A stretch of DNA of 64,000 bases from Porphyra umbilicalis. Taxonomy: Eukaryota; Rhodophyta; Bangiophyceae; Bangiales; Bangiaceae. The translations under genes and the position numbers were made by a program. Below, one piece after another: positions 19,919-30,751 of the stretch (position 1 is its first letter; the number at the start of each line of letters is the position of its first letter). Below the pieces are notes generated by a model, which saw only the letters and a program-made list of their open reading frames with translations, did not search any database and had not been told where the DNA came from. The stretch covers positions 62,001-126,000 of the forward strand of contig KV918849.1 of the NCBI GenBank assembly GCA_002049455.2, read 5' to 3'.

Positions 19919-20336
19919 TGGCTCAGACAGGGGGTGGGTCACCACAAAGACGTGACAAGGGAGTGGTCGGCTCTGTTTGGGCGGGCAGCTGAGCGGTTGA
20001 TCGCGACGACGACGCTTGGCACGCGGCAATGCCCCTCTCAAGGCGGGAAACGGCCTCAATTGGGTCAATTGGGGTCTGTCTGGGCGTCCCCCCCAGTTCA
20101 CAGGTGGGCGTGCTGTGCCACACAGACAGCACCGTTCTTCAAGAAAAAAAATGCATTGGAAAGCTGACGGCTTGGGGAAGCCATTGAAGTGTGTTTGGGA
20201 GCAGGGGGCGGCGTTGGCTTTTTTTGGTAGGAGGAGACACAGCGGTAGAGCGCTTCTGGCAGCGGGCCGAAACAGCGTCTTCTATGTAAACACTGTGAGA
20301 ATCGTCGATTTCCGGATGGCTGAAATTACCCGCAGG

Positions 20337-20361
20337 TGGTCAAAATTACCCGCCAGACGGA
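20337..20361 (-). repeat. Right terminal inverted repeat of the pogo-like element
   Basis: Reads tggtcaaaattacc...ccagacgga on the plus strand and is followed by TA at 20362-20363. It pairs with 17461-17485. Confidence 0.85.
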
Positions 20362-20363
20362 TA

Positions 20364-20494
20364 CAGTGCGTTCTCGTTATAAGAGAATCGTTTACAAACG
20401 AATATGGGTCGCGAGTCTTCCATTCCAGTCCGTGTGGGCCACTTTTTGTTCATATTGAGCCGAATCAGCTGTCTCTTATAACGAGAACGCACTG
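20364..20494. mobile_element. 131-bp MITE with 23-bp perfect terminal inverted repeats
   Basis: 20364-20386 (cagtgcgttctcgttataag...) is exactly complementary to 20472-20494. TA flanks both sides (20362-20363 and 20495-20496). The CAGTG...CGTTATA style of terminus is typical of pogo/Tigger-related elements, but differs from the termini of the adjacent 2.9-kb element, so a different transposase probably moved it. It has no coding capacity. Confidence 0.85.
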
Positions 20495-20496
20495 TA

Positions 20497-21645
20497 GCAA
20501 AGAAAAACCACTTTTTTCTCATCTTATTTTTTCCCCAACCTGTTCCTTCTCCCTCCTCAACCGACACCCGACTGCTTCTGCTCCACCCACGACACCCAGC
20601 CGTATTCTAAGCTCGCGACCAGCAGCCTCGCCCTACTATCAGCGGCCGCCGGGCGGCTCGCTCTGGACTGGCCCCATGTCGAGCACCAAGCGGGACCGTC
20701 ACACTGCCGCAGTGGCGGACGCGGCAGTTGCTGCCGCCATTTTCGCGGGGCTCGCTTGGCGCATGGGGAAGATGGCAGGGATCCATGCGCTTCCACCAGC
20801 CTTCCCCGACGCCCCGCTCGCCTCGCCATGGACCGGGGTGCTGACGTCAGATTCACGCGCGTCGCTGACATTCCACTCCCCTTTTGTCCTGTAGCTTTTT
20901 CGCCACCGCCTGCCAGGCCGGATTGGACCCCCTCCGCCGTTTTGCTCGGTCGTTTCAGCAATCTCCATTCTCGTGCTTGCCTATGCCATCGCGGCCTGCG
21001 TCGCCGCCGCCTGCGTTCCCATCCCCCCCCCCGTTCTGTCCTCCCTGCCCCCCCGCCCATCTGCTCATTGCGCTCAGTCCCGCTCACCAAGGCCGCCAGT
21101 TGCCAGTCTGCTGCAGTCTCTACCAAGTTTGACAGGTGAGCGGGGGTCCTGGCAGTTTTTACAACCAGGTGCGGCCCGCTCGAAGCTCCAGTGGAAGTGT
21201 GACGTGCTGACATGCAAAGAGTGGCTGGCATCGGCCGATCGTCAAAGACGATTGAGTCGGCCATATGGGTGAATTTGTGGCAACGATCACCAAATCGGGA
21301 GCCCCCTCTCAAGGCATACTGAGCACGACAATAGCTTGAGGCAGAGTCGGAAAAAGGGGTACTACTGTCGGAGCGATCGCTCACCACGCACGCTTGAGGG
21401 GGTTCCGTCGGATCCGCGGGACGTGGCAGAAACCCTGAACTATCATACGGATATCGGTATGTGATGTCGATTCAGCCGAGTCATCGGCCGCGATTACCCG
21501 TCTGGGAACCGAATCGTGGCGATCAACCATCCGGTGCGCGTCGCCACGTCGCGTCGACCTTCCAGACTGTTCTTTCGTGATCCCCGCGCCGCACGCCCCC
21601 TCTTCCGCCGCTCCTCGCTCCGGCCGCGGGTGCCGTCCCCCCCCC
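20497..21645. other. Intergenic, one weak small frame
   Basis: A 72-codon frame from an ATG at 20676 to a stop at 20894 (MSSTKRDRHTAAVADAAVAA...) follows a pyrimidine-rich leader that looks like a promoter/5' UTR. It has no recognisable domain and could be the broken start of a transposon gene. The remainder up to the RNA polymerase stop shows no gene. Confidence 0.3.
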
Positions 21646-24600
21646 TCAGCTGAAAAAGTAGGGCGACTCGAGCACCTCCCGCACGTCCAGCTCCCCTCGC
21701 TCCGGCAGCGGCGGCAAGTCCAACCCCGGGTGGTCGAGCAAAAACCCCTCCCGCAGCTCTGCGAGCAGGTCGCGGCGGTGCAAGCGCACAAACTCGGCCC
21801 GCAGCGCACCATTCATCACGTCCACGGTCGCGGCGTTGGACCAAAAACTGTCGTGGACGGCCGCAAACTGCAGCCCCGCCGCCGCGCACGCGGTCGCCGT
21901 CATGAGCATGTGCGACGAGTCGAGGGAGTGGATGTAGTTTGGGGGAAACGCAGACCGCTGGCGGGAGCGCAAAACGGGCAGATGCTCGCCGGGCGTGGCG
22001 AGCACCAGCTGCTGCACGAGCGTGCGGACGACGCGGCGGGAGGCGCGGCGGTAGGGCTGCAACACCGGCAAGCCCAGGGGCGTCGTCCACCGCACCTCGG
22101 CACCGGCGGCGGCGACCGCCGCCGCGCAGTCGCCGAGCCACCCCATCGTGGCGGTGGCGCCCGCAAAAAGGTCCCCAATGCAGTCGAGGGTCAACCCCGA
22201 CAGGTAGCCCGCCGCCGCCCACGCGCGGGCGTCGGTCGCAAAGGCGGGCGTCGAGCGGAGGCGCGCCATCACCTGCGACCGCGCGCCGATGCGGGTGACC
22301 CCGTACACCGAAGTCATGACCGTTTGTTTGACGAGCTTGCGGTTGACGAGCGGGCCGACCGCCGCCGCCAACGCCGCACGGTCGGCGTCGGCCGCCGCGC
22401 CGGCGGGCGACGCGTCGGCCGCCACGCGCGCGGCAACGAGGGCGGCCACGCCCGTGTACACGTCCCGCGGGGCGGGCCCCGGCGTCAGGTTGACGGCCGT
22501 CCCCCCGCCCACGTCCCGCCCGAGCGCCGCGTAGTGTTGCAACCCGTTGCAGCTGCCGTCCATCTGCACGGGGAGGGACGACACGTGCGCCTCCATCGCC
22601 GCCGCCCCGCCGTGGCGGCCGACCGCCGCCGCCACCTCGGTGCACACGGCGAGGAGTTGGAACGGGTCGTCGGCGGCCGCCCACCAGGCGAGCGACGTGT
22701 CCGCCAGGGGGTCCGCCGCCACGGCGAGCGCGCGGGGGATGAGGCCGACGCCTGCCGCGTGGCGGTCGGGCAGCGACGCTTTGGCGTGGCCGGCGAGGTT
22801 GGCCAGGTGCACCGCCAGCCAGTAGGCCCCGCGGGCGCCGAGCGGCGGCGGCGTCGCCGCGCCGGGTGCTGACGCGTCAAACAAAAACAAGCCGCGCGTC
22901 ACGTCCGCGCCCATGTGGTGGAGGTAGGGCGGCACGGGGTAGGCGCGCCCCCGAAAGTCAATGTTGTGCGGCAGGAAAAAGGGGGTGCGGTCGGCGGCGG
23001 CAAACTCGGCCGCCTCGCTGAGCTTGTACGTCGTGTCGCAGCGGAGGCTGTGGCGCTCCGCGTTGAGCTTGCGGGCGGTCTTGGCCGCCGCCGCCACCGC
23101 GCGGCGGCGGCGGGCCACGGCGGTGGCGGCCGCATCGAGCGGGGGAGCAGGCAGGTCCTCCTCTCCGCCTTCCCGGTCCGCCGCCGCCGCCGCCGCCGCC
23201 GCTGCCGCGTCGAGCGCCACGTCGGCCGCCTCGGCCGCCGCCAACCCCCCGTCTGGGTCCCGCCCGTCGGCAAGCGCGCGCTGCCGGTCGGCCCGCTCCG
23301 CGGCGACGGCGTCGCCCGCAGACGCAGCGTCCCACGCGGGCACCTCCACATTGTCGCGCGACACGAGCCCCGCGACCCCCCCCCCCGCTCCCACAATGCC
23401 GACGCCGTGGCGAGCACCGGCGCGTTGATGCGCCAGCCCTGCGCCGACAGGGCGTTCAAGCCGCCGAGGACCGGCCGCAAGTCGGCCGCGCCGAGCGCGT
23501 CGCGCAGCCGCCGCGACGGGCGCACGCGGATGAGGGGCGCGCGGAGGAGGAGGTAGCCGCCGCCGCGGGCGGCGCCCGTCCACGGGCGGGGGGGGACGAC
23601 CATTGGCTTCCACTTGGGCGCGAGCACCTCCCGGAGGAGCTCGTCCGACTCGGTCAGCGTCGCCGCTGCTTCGGGGCCGATGCGAAGGTGGCCGACGCGT
23701 CGGACGGTGCCCCAGGCGCGGACGTGGCGGATTTCGTGGCGAAAGGCGGGTACAAACGCCGGGGGGGGGGTGGGGGGGGTGGGAGGGGCGGGGGGGGGGG
23801 AGGGGCGTGGGGGGGACCCCCCGACCCCACCGGCGCCATCGGCGGGCGCGGTGGCAGCCACACCCTCCCCGCCGGCAGCGGCGGCGGCGGCGGCGCCCCC
23901 GCTGGCCGGCGCCCGCCGGCGACGGGTGTAGAAGGACGGCGGATTCGTTTGCACGCGCGCCGTTTTGAGGAGCACGTCGAGCAGCGCCGAGCCGACCGTC
24001 ACCGCCGTAGGCGCGTCCCACTCGGCGTCGGCAATCTCCGCCGCCGCCGCCGCGTAGTTGATCGCATTGACGTCTTTGGCCAGCGCCCGCTCGTCGACGC
24101 TCCGGCCGCCGTCGGTGCCGCCGCCGCCCTTTTTGCCCCGCCGCTTGCCCGGGGCGGCGGCGGCCGCCGCCGCTGCAGCCGCCGCCGTTGGCACCGGGGC
24201 GCCCTCCCCGCCGGCGGTCCCCGCCAGTGCCACCGGCGCGGCCGGCACTTCATCAGGCAGCACCCCCCCCCCCCGGTCCGCCGAGACGCCCGCCGCCAAC
24301 CGCAGCTGCCGCAAGCGCTGGATGTTCCACTCGGCTTGCACCGCCCGCCCGACGGCGGTGGCGACGGCGGAGAAGGGCACCCCGTCGGGCCGGCGGAGGA
24401 GCAACGCGAGGCCCTCGTGGACGACCACGACCGCCAGCTGGTCGGTCGACAGCTCTGCGAGCACCGCCGAGAGGGTGTCTTGGTACTTGCCGCGGCGCGT
24501 GTTGGCCGACCGCCCGCCACCACCACCACCACCACCACCACCACCACCACCACCACCACCACCACCACCACCGCCACCACCACCGCCACCGCCATTACCA

Positions 24601-25269
24601 CCACTCCGCGCCGCCGTCGCCGCGCCGGTGGCGCCACCCGCAGCGCCGCCCCCCCCCCCCCCCCTCCCCCCCCGTCGGCCGCCGCCACGTCCGCAACGAG
24701 CCGCTTCAACGCCAACCCCACCGGGTGGTACCACGACAGCAGCAGCGCGTGCGCCGGCCGGTGGGCGGCGAGATCCCCCCGCCGCGTCGCGTCGTCGACG
24801 CCCCGCCGGTACCGGTCGACGGCGGCGGCGACCGAGGCCTCCTCCAACGCCAACTGGCGGCCGTACGCGGCCGCGTCCGCCGGCGCAAAGCCCCCCGACG
24901 CGGGCGCCCGCCCACCCGGGTCGGCACGTCGGCGCGGGGGTCGGTTTGGCGCCGCCGCCGCCGCCGCCGCGGCGGCCGCCGCGTCGGCGGCCACGCCGTC
25001 GGCAATGCGGCCGACGAGGGTGCCCGCCCCGCTGTCGAGGCGACCAGCCAGGCCGCCACGCAGCACGGGGAGGGGGGAGAGGAGCTCGTCAAAGGCCGCG
25101 TCGAGGGCGGTGGGCGCGCGGGGGGGGGGGGAGGGGGGGGGGGGCGCCGCCGTGGACGCCGCGGCCGCGGCTGCCCGCGGCCGCCGCCGCGTGGGGGGGG
25201 GGGGGGCCGAGACGACCGCGAGCCGCGGGCGGCAGCGGTGGCGGTGGAGCGGAGGAGGGCGGACCGCAT
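21646..25269 (-). CDS. Phage-type (T7-like) organellar DNA-directed RNA polymerase, three apparent frame breaks
   Basis: Single-subunit RNA polymerases of this family transcribe mitochondrial, and sometimes plastid, genomes. The start is taken at ATG 25269: MRSALLRSTATAAARGSRSS is rich in Arg/Ser/Ala like an organellar targeting peptide. Landmarks follow in order: an N-terminal domain (AYGRQLALEEASVAA, LLLSWYHPVGLALKRL), LRPVLGGLNALSAQGWRIN, PHNIDFRGRAYPVPP, catalytic motif A with Asp in VQMDGSCNGLQHYAALG, motif B in RKLVKQTVMTSVYGVTRIG, and motif C with Asp in AVHDSFW; it ends SPYFFS. The frame changes at three C/G homopolymers (25193-25206, 24649-24664 and 23376-23386), each time resuming matching family sequence. 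Everything else is conserved, so I favour sequence errors at homopolymers over real decay. Insertions are Ala/Gly-rich. Confidence 0.85.
24517..24604. repeat. (ACC)n microsatellite inside the RNA polymerase gene
   Basis: An almost pure run of ccaccacca triplets, imperfect after about 24571, encodes a poly-glycine stretch on the minus strand. The adjacent 16-base C run (24649-24664) coincides with a frame change. Confidence 0.9.
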
Positions 25270-26690
25270 GGTGGGGGGGGGGGGGGGGGGGGGGGGGAAG
25301 GGGGGCGTGCCTCGGCGGACGTGCCTCGGCGGGAGGGGTCCACCACGGTGGCGGCGACGGTGGAGCGGCCGCCGTCGGCCGCCTTCTGTTGCCGCGGCCG
25401 CAGCCGTGGGTTTGATTTCTTCTTTTGGCTGTTTGTCGCGGAGGCTTTGGGGCCTGTGTTGAGCACGCCCAGTTAGGGTTGCCAATAGATAAGCTAACAT
25501 TTCCGCGTATGTTTTGAACTATTTCTTGAAAAAGCATATTGGCGAATCTTGGTGCTGTTCGGGTACTACAGGTAGTTGACGGTTCGCTGAATGGACTTTT
25601 AATGTTTACATAAATTAGAAATATGAAATTACCTTCTAAATTTAATCAGATGTCATATAAGATGGACTGTTCTTGGATTGTGCGTGTGCAAACATGCGCT
25701 CGAATGTCGACTCCGCGCATATCTTCCTCGTCGACTTTCGGGTCAGCGTATGTCAGAAACTACCCGATGAAGTTCACCTCCAGCGTACCTTCGAATGGGT
25801 GAAATCACCTGTGCTGCGAAAGTCAAGCGTTCGGGTATATACCCGACAAAAGTACGCGCGAATACGCTTGAGGAAAAGTACGCTTTAAGACCCCTGGTGC
25901 AAAGCTGAGCTTGGATGAAGGGAGCGCATTCGTGGTCCGCAAGAGCGGGGACCGGATCGACCTGACTTGGATCGACCTGACCAAGGTCGGGTCGACCGAT
26001 CGGCGCAGGTTGTGCGGGTCGGTGGCGCGAGAGCATTTGGTTCGCCACGGGCTCATGCCCAACGAGGAACGGCCACCTTATTCCTAAACAGTGGAAGCCA
26101 CCGCCGAAGCGTGGAAGTGCTCCGCCGTTGGTGGCAGCACCAAAGGGCATGGCGCCTGCCCACGCTCGGGTGCGAGAAGCAGCGGAGCGCCTGCAGAGAG
26201 AGGGGATGCCCTCCCAACGGCCCGAGATCTGCGTGCTGCCGGGCGACCGGGTTGTTTGATTGGCCGCGTGCGGCGCGCAGATACCGACCCCGCCGGCCCG
26301 GCGCGCGTGATCCATCCCAAGCGCAGGTGTCTCGCCCCCCGTCGCTGCCCTGCGCTACCGCAATGGACAACGGGACGAGGCACGGAAAGCCCCCTGCGCA
26401 ACGCGGCCGTGTGTGTGCGGTGGGGCGGCCCCCAGCAAGGAAGTGGCAAGCGCGCGCCCCCCGCAGGCCGCCCCGGCGGGACACTCGGAGATTGTTCCAA
26501 ACGACCGCCACAGACGCCGTGCCGAGATGTCCCCTCTTGTGGCCGCCCCTTGAGCCGTTGGTGGTGGAGGGCCCATGCCCGGCAGACGTGTCCCACGCGC
26601 ACCCGGTCGTGGCGGTGGCGGACCGCTGGGGGCGTCTGTGCGCGCGCACACGCAGCCTCGAGGAATGCCTCTCGACGCGGGACGGGGGAG
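25270..26690. other. Divergent spacer with poly-G tract and AT-rich patch
   Basis: A 25-base G run (25273-25297) lies 3 bases upstream of the polymerase start codon on the minus strand. The segment 25480-25880 is markedly AT-rich. A short direct repeat (gatcgacctgac) lies at about 25957-25981. Long frames at 25967-26729 and 26053-27051 overlap on opposite strands and have shadow composition. I support no gene here. Confidence 0.45.
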
Positions 26691-26691
26691 C

Positions 26692-26698
26692 ATAAAAG
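26692..26698 (+). promoter_or_regulatory. Candidate TATA box of the small WW-like gene
   Basis: The sequence ataaaag stands alone in GC-rich DNA about 250 bases upstream of the ATG at 26945. The stretch between contains pyrimidine-rich leader-like sequence. The assignment is from consensus and position only. Confidence 0.4.
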
Positions 26699-26944
26699 AG
26701 CCCGCCGGCACTCGGGTGTAGACCGTTAAACTCTGTTTGGCCTTGCCCCCGACGACGCCCACCGCGCACGCCGAATATACCCCCGCGCGCCCTCTCCCCG
26801 CTCGCTCGTTTCCCTCCCGCTGGTGCTAGCGTGCCCCCCGCGCTCTGCCGACCGCCCGTCGAGGCGCGTGCGTCCCGGCCCGACATCAAGACCCACCGAT
26901 CAAGCGGCGTGCCGCGCGCCAACCACCCCCCCCCCGCCCCCACA

Positions 26945-27379
26945 ATGGAGCGCGCGCCGTCGGCGATGCCCGTCACCCCCGAGGCCGGCATCGGCAGCCT
27001 GCGGCGCACGCAGAGCGCGTCGCCCCGCCTGATCCGCCGCGATTGTGACATGCACGACGGCCGCCCGCCGCATGCCTACTATGTCGATGCGGACACGGGG
27101 GTGAGCTACTGGGAGTCCCTGCCGGGGCAGCCAGAGACCAAGACGCCGGCGGCCGCGGCGGCAGCGGCGGCAGCGGCGCAGTCCTCGTCGACGGGCGCCA
27201 GCGTCAAGGCGGGTGCCGGCTGCGACATTGTTGCCAAGCCGTCGACGGCGGGCATGTGGAGCCCGCGCGGGATTGTGGCGGGTGGGGGGGAGGTATCGCC
27301 GCTGCCACTTGACGCGATCGGTACCAGCTCGGCGCACACCGACGTTCACGGCATGGCGGTAGCCGACAAGGGGCACTGA
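26945..27379 (+). CDS. Small protein with a WW-like motif
   Basis: 144 residues from the ATG at 26945, in good context (cacaATGg). Residues about 45-65 read YYVDADTGVSYWESLPG, close to the second half of a WW domain (YYv...TG.s.WE.P), although the first Trp is missing and Pro is replaced by Ser-Leu-Pro. An Ala run and a Ser/Gly-rich tail follow. An upstream in-frame extension exists but begins at non-ATG codons. The TATA-like element 250 bases upstream supports a real gene. A WW fold would bind Pro-rich peptides, but with half the motif this is only a suggestion. Confidence 0.5.
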   Translation: MERAPSAMPVTPEAGIGSLRRTQSASPRLIRRDCDMHDGRPPHAYYVDADTGVSYWESLPGQPETKTPAAAAAAAAAAQSSSTGASVKAGAGCDIVAKPSTAGMWSPRGIVAGGGEVSPLPLDAIGTSSAHTDVHGMAVADKGH

Positions 27380-29130
27380 ACAAGGCAAGGCCTAGGACCA
27401 GAGGAGCTGTCAAGGACGTGGCCGGCGGGTAGCAGCGCTTGGCTTGAATGATGTCACGCTTGGTGCTGTGTCAAGGTGTACAGAGGATAGGAGATCTGGG
27501 GCGCTATGCTTTGATTGCGTGCCATCGATCGGGATCGGGCGTATTCGGTATCGATGTTGTTTGCGAAGCGAGGTGGTGTAATCAAAAGGTGCATGTCTTC
27601 TGTTGAGTTGTTCTGCCCTGGTGCTTCGAAGCTTGGATTGGATAGAAACGCGTGAGATGCGACATGAAACGAAACACTGGTGCCTAGACCATACACTTGT
27701 ACTACGCCCGCTACCACAGGACGAAACAGAGGCAAAGTGTGCTATCGATGGCCTGCGCCGACATTAAAGCCCGGTCTGACCACCTCGCTTCATAGCCGCA
27801 AGTTCCGGTCTCACGCCCGGCCTGTTGCGAAGTAGCTCATCGACTCTGCCAGGTCAGGTTCGGTTGATACGGCCTTCATGATCCTAGCATCGCTCCTGTC
27901 CACACGCCTGCCGGTACGAGGGCCGAGTGTGTTGACGGACCAAAGCGCCGCAGACGGCTGCCCCTGTCTTGGCGTCGACATCGCATCATGTTCGGACGAG
28001 GCAGTCTGTCAAAACATCCCTTGCCGAAATGCGTCCTTTCCACCTGCTCCTGTCCATCCATCCTCCATGCCGTCCAGCTCCCTCCCACAGACTGTGTGTA
28101 CCTGGGGCGTTCCTGCAAACATATGGCGCAACCGCTTTCCCAACCCGTCCACTCAACATCCACGCTACGACAGAGTGCTGGTGGCCGACCGTTCGATCAA
28201 CGGTGAACTCTCTGAGGTAGCCGACCACCGAGTCGTCGGCGGCCACCAGTACCGCCATGGAAAGCAGGTAGCGTCAGAGGCACAGGCCGGCGTCGCATCG
28301 AAGCAGCACGAAAGCAGGAGCGGCCGGCAAAGGCCGATGCATCCTAGAGTGATCCGGGATGGTACTTGGTCAGGTGTAGTCTCTGATTTAGAGCATTGAC
28401 TCAGGCTATCTCTATCGGCTATTCTATTCTAGAACCAAGTCCGAGTCCTTAGACAGCCACATGTACGTCAGCGGTTGGCTGCTTTGCTGTCATGAGCCTA
28501 AGTACCTGCAGGATCGCTTACACCACGTCCTTTCTTGGCCCGACCAAGACGATCTTTTCCGCCAGGACTTGATTCACTGCAGCGGCAGTTGACAACTGTG
28601 GTGAGCAGCCGTATCAACCACTGCGCGGTAGCGGCGGCGAAGGCGGACGTAGATGTGAGGCCGGAGGGCTGGGGAGGGGTGAGGCTGTTGGCGAGCCGTG
28701 CGTGACTTGGGACTGTCGCAAGCACGGCGTCGCCTGGGTGGGGGGGGGGCGCGCTCCGGGGCGAACGGCTCGGGCGCGCGCGCCTCCACGTGGACGCCCG
28801 TAGGGACATGAAAATAAGAGCCAATGCAGTGCATGAAAAATACAGCCAAGTGCCAAGTGAAGCTCGACGCGGCATGTTTCAAGTCTAAATAATGCTTCGG
28901 AACTTACACAAACAGATGGTTTTCGATCACAGCACAACGCCAAGCCAGGGTGTTTTTCGCGTACGCGCTTTCAGTTCCGGTCCACGTGGCAGTTCAGATC
29001 CGCTGGGCTTGTCCGAGCTCGCTTCTTCTCCTACGTCCCCGCTCGCTTCCTGCTGTTGTCTCACCCTCCCACCTCAGCGACCATTCACCTCGTCACTGCT
29101 TGCCTCCCACGCCTCGCTCACCAAGGCGTC
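27380..29130. other. Intergenic, no gene seen
   Basis: About 1.75 kb of moderate GC content. Frames such as 27454-27735 minus and 27878-28399 plus lack domain-like sequence and overlap each other. The last 150 bases (29000-29130) are pyrimidine-rich and are probably the leader of the YgfZ-like gene. Confidence 0.5.
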
Positions 29131-30402
29131 ATGGCCTTTGTCAGCGCCTCGTCCCGAGGGTTGACGCGGCTCACCCATCGCCGCGCCGTGTGCAGCGGCG
29201 CCCCGCCGTCGGCTCTTCGCCATGCCGGCCACCGGCGCGCCCGAGGCCCTTACCTCACCGCCATGAGCGCGGCGTCCCCCCCCCCACCGGCGGCGGTTGC
29301 CCCTATCGACGGCGACGCGCTCCTGTCGCGGGTGCTCCCCCCCCCCGACGGCCGTGCGGGCGCCCCCCCCGTCGCCGCGCCCCTCCCCGCGTGCGTCGTG
29401 GCCGTTCGTGGCGCGGACCGCCTTGCCTTCCTCCACAACCAGTCGACGGCGGACGTCAAAGGGCGGTCCGCCGGGGAGGTGGTGGCGGCGGCGCTCACCA
29501 CCCACACGGCCCGCCTGACGGACGTGGTGACGCTCGTCGTCACCCCGACCGAGGTGCTCGCCGTCGGCTCGCCAGGGGCGGGCGACGCGCTCATGGCGCG
29601 CTTTGACAAGTACCTCTTCCCGGGCGATGAGGTGGACCTCGCCGACGTGACGTCCGCCTACTCGCTGACGGCGGTGGTGGGGGGCGGGGCAGACGCGCAC
29701 CTGGCGGCGCTCCCGACCTTGGACGCCCTGCCTGGCGACGGGGCGTGGGTGGCGGTCGGGGGAAGCGACGACGCGGTCGGCCCCGGCGCGGACGGGGAAC
29801 CGTGGTTGGCCGGCGCCGCCCTCCTGGGCGGCAGCGGCCTCGGCGTGCCCGGCTACCGGGTGCTCGCGCGGCGCCCCTCCGGCGGCGGCGCCGCGGCAGC
29901 CGCCGCCGCCGCCGCCGAGGGCATCCCCGCTCTCTCGTCTGCCGAAGTGGCTGCCCTCCGCGTGTGGGCGGGCGTCCCGACGGCGGGCGCGGAGATTAGC
30001 GACGCGCACAACCCCCTCGAGGCGCGCCTGTGGGGCACCGTCTCGTTTGACAAGGGCTGCTACCTCGGCCAAGAGACGATCGCGCGCCTCCGCACGTACG
30101 ACGGCGTGCGGACGCTGTTGTACGGGGTGGATGTGGGGGCGGCGGCGCCTGGGGGGGACGCCCGCGTGGCCGTCGCCCCAGGCGACGCGGTGCGGACGGT
30201 CGACGCCGACGCGGGCGCCAAGGCGGCGGGGGCGGTGACGAGTGTGGTGCCGCTCGCGGGGGGGGGCGCGTGGGCGCTGGCCTACATGCGTAAGAAGGGG
30301 GGGGCGGCGGCGCCGGGCGTGGAGGTGCTGCTCGGGGACGGTGGCGCGCGGGGGGTCGTGCGGGAGATTGTCAATGCAACGGACGCGCCGTTGGTGCCGT
30401 GA
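29131..30402 (+). CDS. YgfZ/COG0354 (GcvT-like) folate-dependent Fe-S protein, plastid type
   Basis: 423 residues from the ATG at 29131. The first 45 or so residues (MAFVSASSRGLTRLTHRRAV...) look like an organelle targeting peptide. The mature part starts with LPACVVAVRGADRLAFLHNQ, the conserved opening of the family (...L.G.D...FL.nQ.T.D), and has the diagnostic signature KGCYLGQETIARL with the Cys that defines YgfZ/IBA57 proteins. The context EISDAHNPLEARLW...KGCY.GQETIARL.TYDGV resembles the plastid COG0354 protein of plants more than mitochondrial IBA57. These proteins use folate to help assemble or repair certain Fe-S enzymes. An Ala run (AAAAAAAAE) is an insertion. No introns are needed. 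Convergent with the next gene, 349 bases away. Confidence 0.85.
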   Translation: MAFVSASSRGLTRLTHRRAVCSGAPPSALRHAGHRRARGPYLTAMSAASPPPPAAVAPIDGDALLSRVLPPPDGRAGAPPVAAPLPACVVAVRGADRLAFLHNQSTADVKGRSAGEVVAAALTTHTARLTDVVTLVVTPTEVLAVGSPGAGDALMARFDKYLFPGDEVDLADVTSAYSLTAVVGGGADAHLAALPTLDALPGDGAWVAVGGSDDAVGPGADGEPWLAGAALLGGSGLGVPGYRVLARRPSGGGAAAAAAAAAEGIPALSSAEVAALRVWAGVPTAGAEISDAHNPLEARLWGTVSFDKGCYLGQETIARLRTYDGVRTLLYGVDVGAAAPGGDARVAVAPGDAVRTVDADAGAKAAGAVTSVVPLAGGGAWALAYMRKKGGAAAPGVEVLLGDGGARGVVREIVNATDAPLVP

Positions 30403-30751
30403 GGGGGTGGGCGGAATCCATACGAGCCGTGACGCGGAGCGGGCGTGTACAAGAGGAACGCCTGTTGCGGAATCCTCGCGGGGGGTTGCACGCGGCTGGG
30501 TTAAGCGGGAAAGAGGGCGACACGGCTACGGTCCGGGGCGCACACACAGCCCCGCACCCGCCTTCCAACGGCCTGCGTGCGCCGACGGTGTGAGTCGCGG
30601 GCGACATGGCAGTCGCATCAGTCTGCATGCTGCGCTCGCTGGTCGTTGCGGTTTGAGCGTCAGCCCGTGCGTTGCCTGCGAGTGGTTGTGGCCCACCAAC
30701 ACGACGGAGCAGGCAAGACGGCAGAGCGCGGTCACAAACAATGTAGTGCTA
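30403..30751. other. Convergent 3' spacer
   Basis: A short spacer between the YgfZ-like gene and the minus-strand hemerythrin-like gene. No gene or clear terminator structure is seen. Confidence 0.5.

Larger units (their letters stand above)
17461..20361 (-). mobile_element. Complete pogo-like DDE DNA transposon, 2901 bp, TA target duplication
   Basis: The left end 17461-17485 (tccgtctggatggtaatttt...) matches the reverse complement of the right end 20337-20361 at 23 of 25 bases. TA occurs immediately outside both ends (17459-17460 and 20362-20363), as expected for Tc1/mariner/pogo insertion. A single long transposase gene fills the interior on the minus strand. Near the right end the block attacccgc is repeated (about 20326 and 20345), a possible subterminal transposase-binding repeat. 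The left end lies directly after the stop codon of the Crypton-type recombinase. Confidence 0.85.

Noticed and set aside
23688-25476. Long plus-strand frames opposite the RNA polymerase
   Set aside because: They consist of homopolymeric Pro, Thr, Gly and Arg runs produced by GC-rich DNA and the ACC microsatellite.
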